Shown piece by piece: positions 23,360 to 26,054 of a stretch of 26,054 bases of DNA. The notes under the pieces were generated by a model. The model worked only from the letters and a program-made list of their open reading frames with translations, did no database searches and was not told the DNA's origin. Each line of letters begins with the position of its first letter. The first letter of the stretch is position 1. Source of the stretch: Parvibaculum sp. (GTDB lineage Bacteria; Pseudomonadota; Alphaproteobacteria; Parvibaculales; Parvibaculaceae); contig JAGUWA010000448.1 of the NCBI GenBank assembly GCA_020062605.1, positions 1 to 26,054 on the forward strand, read 5' to 3'. The translations under genes were made by a program, and so were the position numbers.

Positions 23360-24511
23360 ATGAAACACGAAGCCCAGGTCGAGCAGTTGCGGAAGATCTT
23401 CGGCTATCTCGACGCGGGTGAGACCGCGATGGGCGATGCCGTGTATCGTCATCATGTCAGTGACTACACCAGTCCGGATCAGGCTGGCCGAGAACGGGAG
23501 ATGCTGTTCCGGCATGAGCCACTCCTGATCGGATTGAGCTGCGAATTGCCCAATCCCGGCGACTATGTAACCGACGATTTTTCGGGCGTTCCGATCCTGG
23601 TGGTGCGGAATGAAGCGGGGCAGGTCAATGCCTTCATCAATGTCTGCCGCCACCGTGGCGCGCGCGTTGCGTCGGGCTGCGGCAGCGGCAAGACCGTGTT
23701 CAGTTGTCCCTATCACGCATGGACCTACGACCGGAGCGGCAGGCTGAGGTCGATACCGTTCGAGCAGGGCTTTGAGAGCGTCGACAAGACGAGCAACGGC
23801 TTGCGGCCTCTGCCGGTGGTGGAGAAATACGGCATGATCTGGGTCATGCCGACGCCCGGCGGGTTGATCGACATCGACGGCCACCTTGCGGGGATGGCGG
23901 ACGATCTCGTCGCGTTCGGCCTTGCGAGTTACAGCCACTACGAGACACGCGTGCTCCGGGCCCGCCTCAACTGGAAACTCGTGATCGACACGTTTCTCGA
24001 AACCTACCATCTGAGCACACTTCACAAGAATACGATCGCGCCGATCCTGCACTCGAACCTCGGCACGTTCGACGGCATGGCACGAAATCTGCGCATGATT
24101 GGCGCCCGCAAGACGATCGACGCGTTGCGCCAGAGGCCGGAAAGCGAGTGGGATCTGGTCCGCCACTCCGCGCTTGTATACGTGCTCTTTCCGAATACGG
24201 TCTTCATCATGCAGGGCGATCATCTGGAGACGTGGAGGGTTTATCCGGGCGACAGCGTGGATGAATCAAAAATGCACGTCTCTCTCTATACGCCCGAACC
24301 TGCCATGACCGACAAGGCCAGGAAGTACTGGGCCAAGAACATGGACTTGCTGATGGCGACCGTGCAGCAGGAAGATTTTCCGCTGGCGGAAAATATCCAG
24401 CGTGATTTTCACTCGGGTGCACAAGATTTTGTGACTTTCGGCGCCAACGAGCCGGCTCTTGCATACTTCCACCGGTCGATAAAAAAGACGCTGGGGATCG
24501 ACGCCGCGTGA
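23360..24511 (+). CDS. Rieske ring-hydroxylating oxygenase alpha subunit
   Basis: 383 residues; GGGAGAAG precedes ATG 23360. Rieske [2Fe-2S] motif C96-x-H98-x17-C116-x2-H119 (CRHRGARV ... CPYHAW) is intact. The mononuclear iron site is visible in DTFLETYHLSTLHKNT with His217 and His222, plus upstream Asp210 and Glu214. It is somewhat short for an alpha subunit (usually 400-450). No beta subunit, ferredoxin or reductase gene follows, so it is probably of the alpha-only type and borrows a redox partner. It sits 37 bp after the badK-like gene in the alicyclic operon, so it may hydroxylate or demethylate a ring substrate that feeds the pathway. Its exact reaction is not predictable. Confidence 0.88.
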   Translation: MKHEAQVEQLRKIFGYLDAGETAMGDAVYRHHVSDYTSPDQAGREREMLFRHEPLLIGLSCELPNPGDYVTDDFSGVPILVVRNEAGQVNAFINVCRHRGARVASGCGSGKTVFSCPYHAWTYDRSGRLRSIPFEQGFESVDKTSNGLRPLPVVEKYGMIWVMPTPGGLIDIDGHLAGMADDLVAFGLASYSHYETRVLRARLNWKLVIDTFLETYHLSTLHKNTIAPILHSNLGTFDGMARNLRMIGARKTIDALRQRPESEWDLVRHSALVYVLFPNTVFIMQGDHLETWRVYPGDSVDESKMHVSLYTPEPAMTDKARKYWAKNMDLLMATVQQEDFPLAENIQRDFHSGAQDFVTFGANEPALAYFHRSIKKTLGIDAA

Positions 24512-24540
24512 AGCGGAATTGAACAAAAAAGGAGATTCCC

Positions 24541-24789
24541 ATGCATGTCGGCATGAGCACGTTCTTTCAGAACCTCGCTGGCGGTTATACCGACCAGGAG
24601 GTCTACGCCCATGAAATTGCGATGGCCGACATGGCCGAGCCGCTTGGCTTCGATTCCATATGGGCGGCCATGTGCCCGAACGTGGCGCAGTTCCTCACCT
24701 ATATGGCTGGCCGCACCAAGAGGGTCGGGGTTGGCTCAATGGTGGTTGCGCCGGTGAATATTCGTCCACAAACGAGGATAAGATCATGA
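24541..24789 (+). pseudogene. N-terminal fragment of a luciferase-like flavin monooxygenase
   Basis: 82 residues after a strong AAGGAG ribosome site: MHVGMSTFFQNLAGGYTDQE, then ADMAEPLGFDSIWAA, CPNVAQFLTYMAGRTKRV and GSMVVAPVN. This is the first quarter of a luciferase-like (LLM) monooxygenase of about 350 residues. The short segment usual after S-I-W-A-A, which contains the E-H-H-F motif, is missing in frame. The rest of the gene is gone after G-S-M-V-V. The stop overlaps the start of the following P450 (ATGA at 24786-24789). It cannot be an active oxygenase, but its start signals are intact and it may act as a translated leader for the P450. Confidence 0.75.
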
Positions 24790-26051
24790 GCAGCATGAAC
24801 GTAGCCGAACGCGTCCAGTCCTTGGACGATCCATATGCCATTCCGCTCGACAAACTCAATGTCAGCGATCCGGAGCTCTTCAGGTCCAATCGGATGTGGC
24901 CGTATTTCGAAAGGCTGCGTCGCGAGGATCCCGTGCATTATTGTGCGGAAAGCGCTTATGGACCTTTCTGGTCCGTGACAAAATACAAGGACATCATGCA
25001 TGTCGAGACCAATCATGGCGTCTATTCGTCCGACGTCGAGCAGGGGGGAATTACGATTCGCGACAATAATGCGGGTCTGAAGCTTCCGATGTTCATCGCA
25101 ATGGACCCTCCGAAGCATGACGCGCAGCGGAAGGTGGTGAGCCCGATCGTCGCTCCGGCCAATTTGGCCAAACTCGAAGGCACGATCCGCGAGCGCGCCG
25201 GCAAGATTCTCGATTCGCTTCCGGTGAACGAGACGTTCAACTGGGTCGATCGCGTGTCGATTGAGCTGACGACGCAGATGCTCGCCACCCTGTTCGACTT
25301 CCCTTGGGAAGAGCGCCGGAAACTCACCCGCTGGTCCGACGTCGCAACCTCGGAGGAAGCCTTCAAGACACCGGAAGGCGAGGCAGCTCGCGAGGCAGAG
25401 CTTCTCGAATGCGCCGCCTATTTTACCGAGTTGTGGAATCAGCGCGTGAACGCAACTGAACCGGGCGGCGATCTCATCACCATGCTGGCCCAGGGTGAGT
25501 CCACCAGGAACATGAGTCCGGCGGAGTATTTGGGAAATGTCATTCTGCTGATCGTCGGCGGTAACGACACGACCCGCAATTCGCTCACCGGCGGCTTGCT
25601 CGCGCTCCACGAGAACCCGGATCAGTACAGGAAGCTGCGCGAAAATCCGGCGCTCGTTGAAACCATGATACCGGAAATCATCCGCTGGCAGACGCCGCTC
25701 ACCCACATGCGCCGCACCGCGCTACAGGATACCGAGTTGGCCGGCAAGCGGATCAAGAAGGGTGACAGGGTTGTCATGTGGTACGTCTCGGGCAACCGGG
25801 ACGAGGAGGCCATCGACGAGCCGAACCGTTTCATCATCGATCGTGCAAGGCCGCGTCAGCATCTCTCCTTCGGCTTCGGCATTCATCGCTGCGTCGGCAA
25901 CCGCTTGGCGGAAATGCAACTCCGCATTGTCTGGGAAGAAATCCTGAAGCGCTGGCCCGACAAGCCGATCGAAGTGGTCGGCGAACCAAAGCGGGTCTTT
26001 TCCAACTTCATCAAGGGCTATGAGGCCTTGCCGGTAAGAATCCCGGGCTGA
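24786..26051 (+). CDS. Cytochrome P450, CYP153 family (copy 2)
   Basis: 421 residues from ATG 24786, preceded by GAGGATAAG. The frame is also open upstream, but only this start matches copy 1. Same CYP153 hallmarks: NPEL-type opening (SDPELFRSNRMWPYFERLRR), FIAMDPPKHDAQRKVVSPIV, I-helix LIVGGNDTTRNSL, ExxR (E-I-I-R), and the heme loop with Cys369. Its length is identical to copy 1, and by eye about four of five residues are the same. They differ most in the N-terminus, around residues 80-95 and around 205-220. These are regions that often line the substrate channel, so the two may prefer different substrates. It is last in the badH operon, translationally coupled to the flavin-monooxygenase fragment. 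The window ends 3 bp after its stop. Confidence 0.93.
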   Translation: MSSMNVAERVQSLDDPYAIPLDKLNVSDPELFRSNRMWPYFERLRREDPVHYCAESAYGPFWSVTKYKDIMHVETNHGVYSSDVEQGGITIRDNNAGLKLPMFIAMDPPKHDAQRKVVSPIVAPANLAKLEGTIRERAGKILDSLPVNETFNWVDRVSIELTTQMLATLFDFPWEERRKLTRWSDVATSEEAFKTPEGEAAREAELLECAAYFTELWNQRVNATEPGGDLITMLAQGESTRNMSPAEYLGNVILLIVGGNDTTRNSLTGGLLALHENPDQYRKLRENPALVETMIPEIIRWQTPLTHMRRTALQDTELAGKRIKKGDRVVMWYVSGNRDEEAIDEPNRFIIDRARPRQHLSFGFGIHRCVGNRLAEMQLRIVWEEILKRWPDKPIEVVGEPKRVFSNFIKGYEALPVRIPG

Positions 26052-26054
26052 ACC

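Noticed and set aside
1..26054. Transposon, integrase, CRISPR array or tRNA as cause of the mosaic layout
   Set aside because: None was seen on either strand; the evidence for rearrangement is only the gene fragments and the inverted P450 copies.

Overview
The window is high-GC DNA with dense operons. It is most likely from an alphaproteobacterium with hydrocarbon-degrading habits, such as a sphingomonad or a Parvibaculum-like organism. This rests on the MarR/EmrAB-type locus, two CYP153-type P450s and a complete set of alicyclic-acid (ali/bad) genes. The genus cannot be fixed from the sequence alone. No tRNA, rRNA, CRISPR array, transposase or integrase was seen.

Layout. (1) 1-3688: a universal stress protein gene cut by the window edge, divergent from a marR-emrA-emrB-like efflux operon. 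The marR promoter carries a perfect 16-bp palindrome between its -35 and -10. (2) 3588-9170: a minus-strand pair, one encoding an exported protein of unknown family and the other a lipoprotein with a helical-repeat N-terminus and a secretin-like C-terminal domain. Divergent from it is a NarL-type response regulator / membrane histidine kinase pair. A 7-2-7 inverted heptamer site lies between them. This is the least explained part of the window and the best candidate for an undescribed system. (3) 9171-14392: a truncated [2Fe-2S] ferredoxin remnant, then a cysteine-less SCP2-type thiolase homologue with its DUF35 partner, an acyl-CoA synthetase and an SDR. It ends in two fused remnants: the N-terminus of a ring-hydroxylating dioxygenase alpha subunit and a gutted PdxA-family gene. 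(4) 14393-26051: the alicyclic block. On the minus strand are tetR, a PECR-like SDR, aliA, and a CYP153 P450 plus MaoC-like gene with their own promoter. On the plus strand, divergent from tetR, are badH, badI, aliB, a badK-like gene, a Rieske oxygenase alpha subunit, a truncated luciferase-like monooxygenase fragment and a second CYP153.

How it fits together (inference). A CYP153 would hydroxylate a methyl group or ring carbon of an alicyclic or terpenoid substrate. Alcohol and aldehyde oxidation, mostly not encoded here, would give a cyclohexanecarboxylate-type acid. AliA would make the CoA ester, AliB desaturate it, the BadK-like crotonase hydrate it, BadH oxidise it and BadI open the ring to a pimeloyl-CoA-type product. 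TetR is the likely repressor of the divergent operons. The thiolase-like/DUF35 pair, synthetase and second SDR look like a separate acyl-CoA side-chain module. No intact P450 redox partner is visible; the only ferredoxin trace is a remnant.

Three broken genes sit at the module borders (9.2-9.6, 13.9-14.4 and 24.5-24.8 kb), and the two CYP153 genes form inverted repeats. The locus therefore looks assembled by rearrangement rather than inherited as one block.
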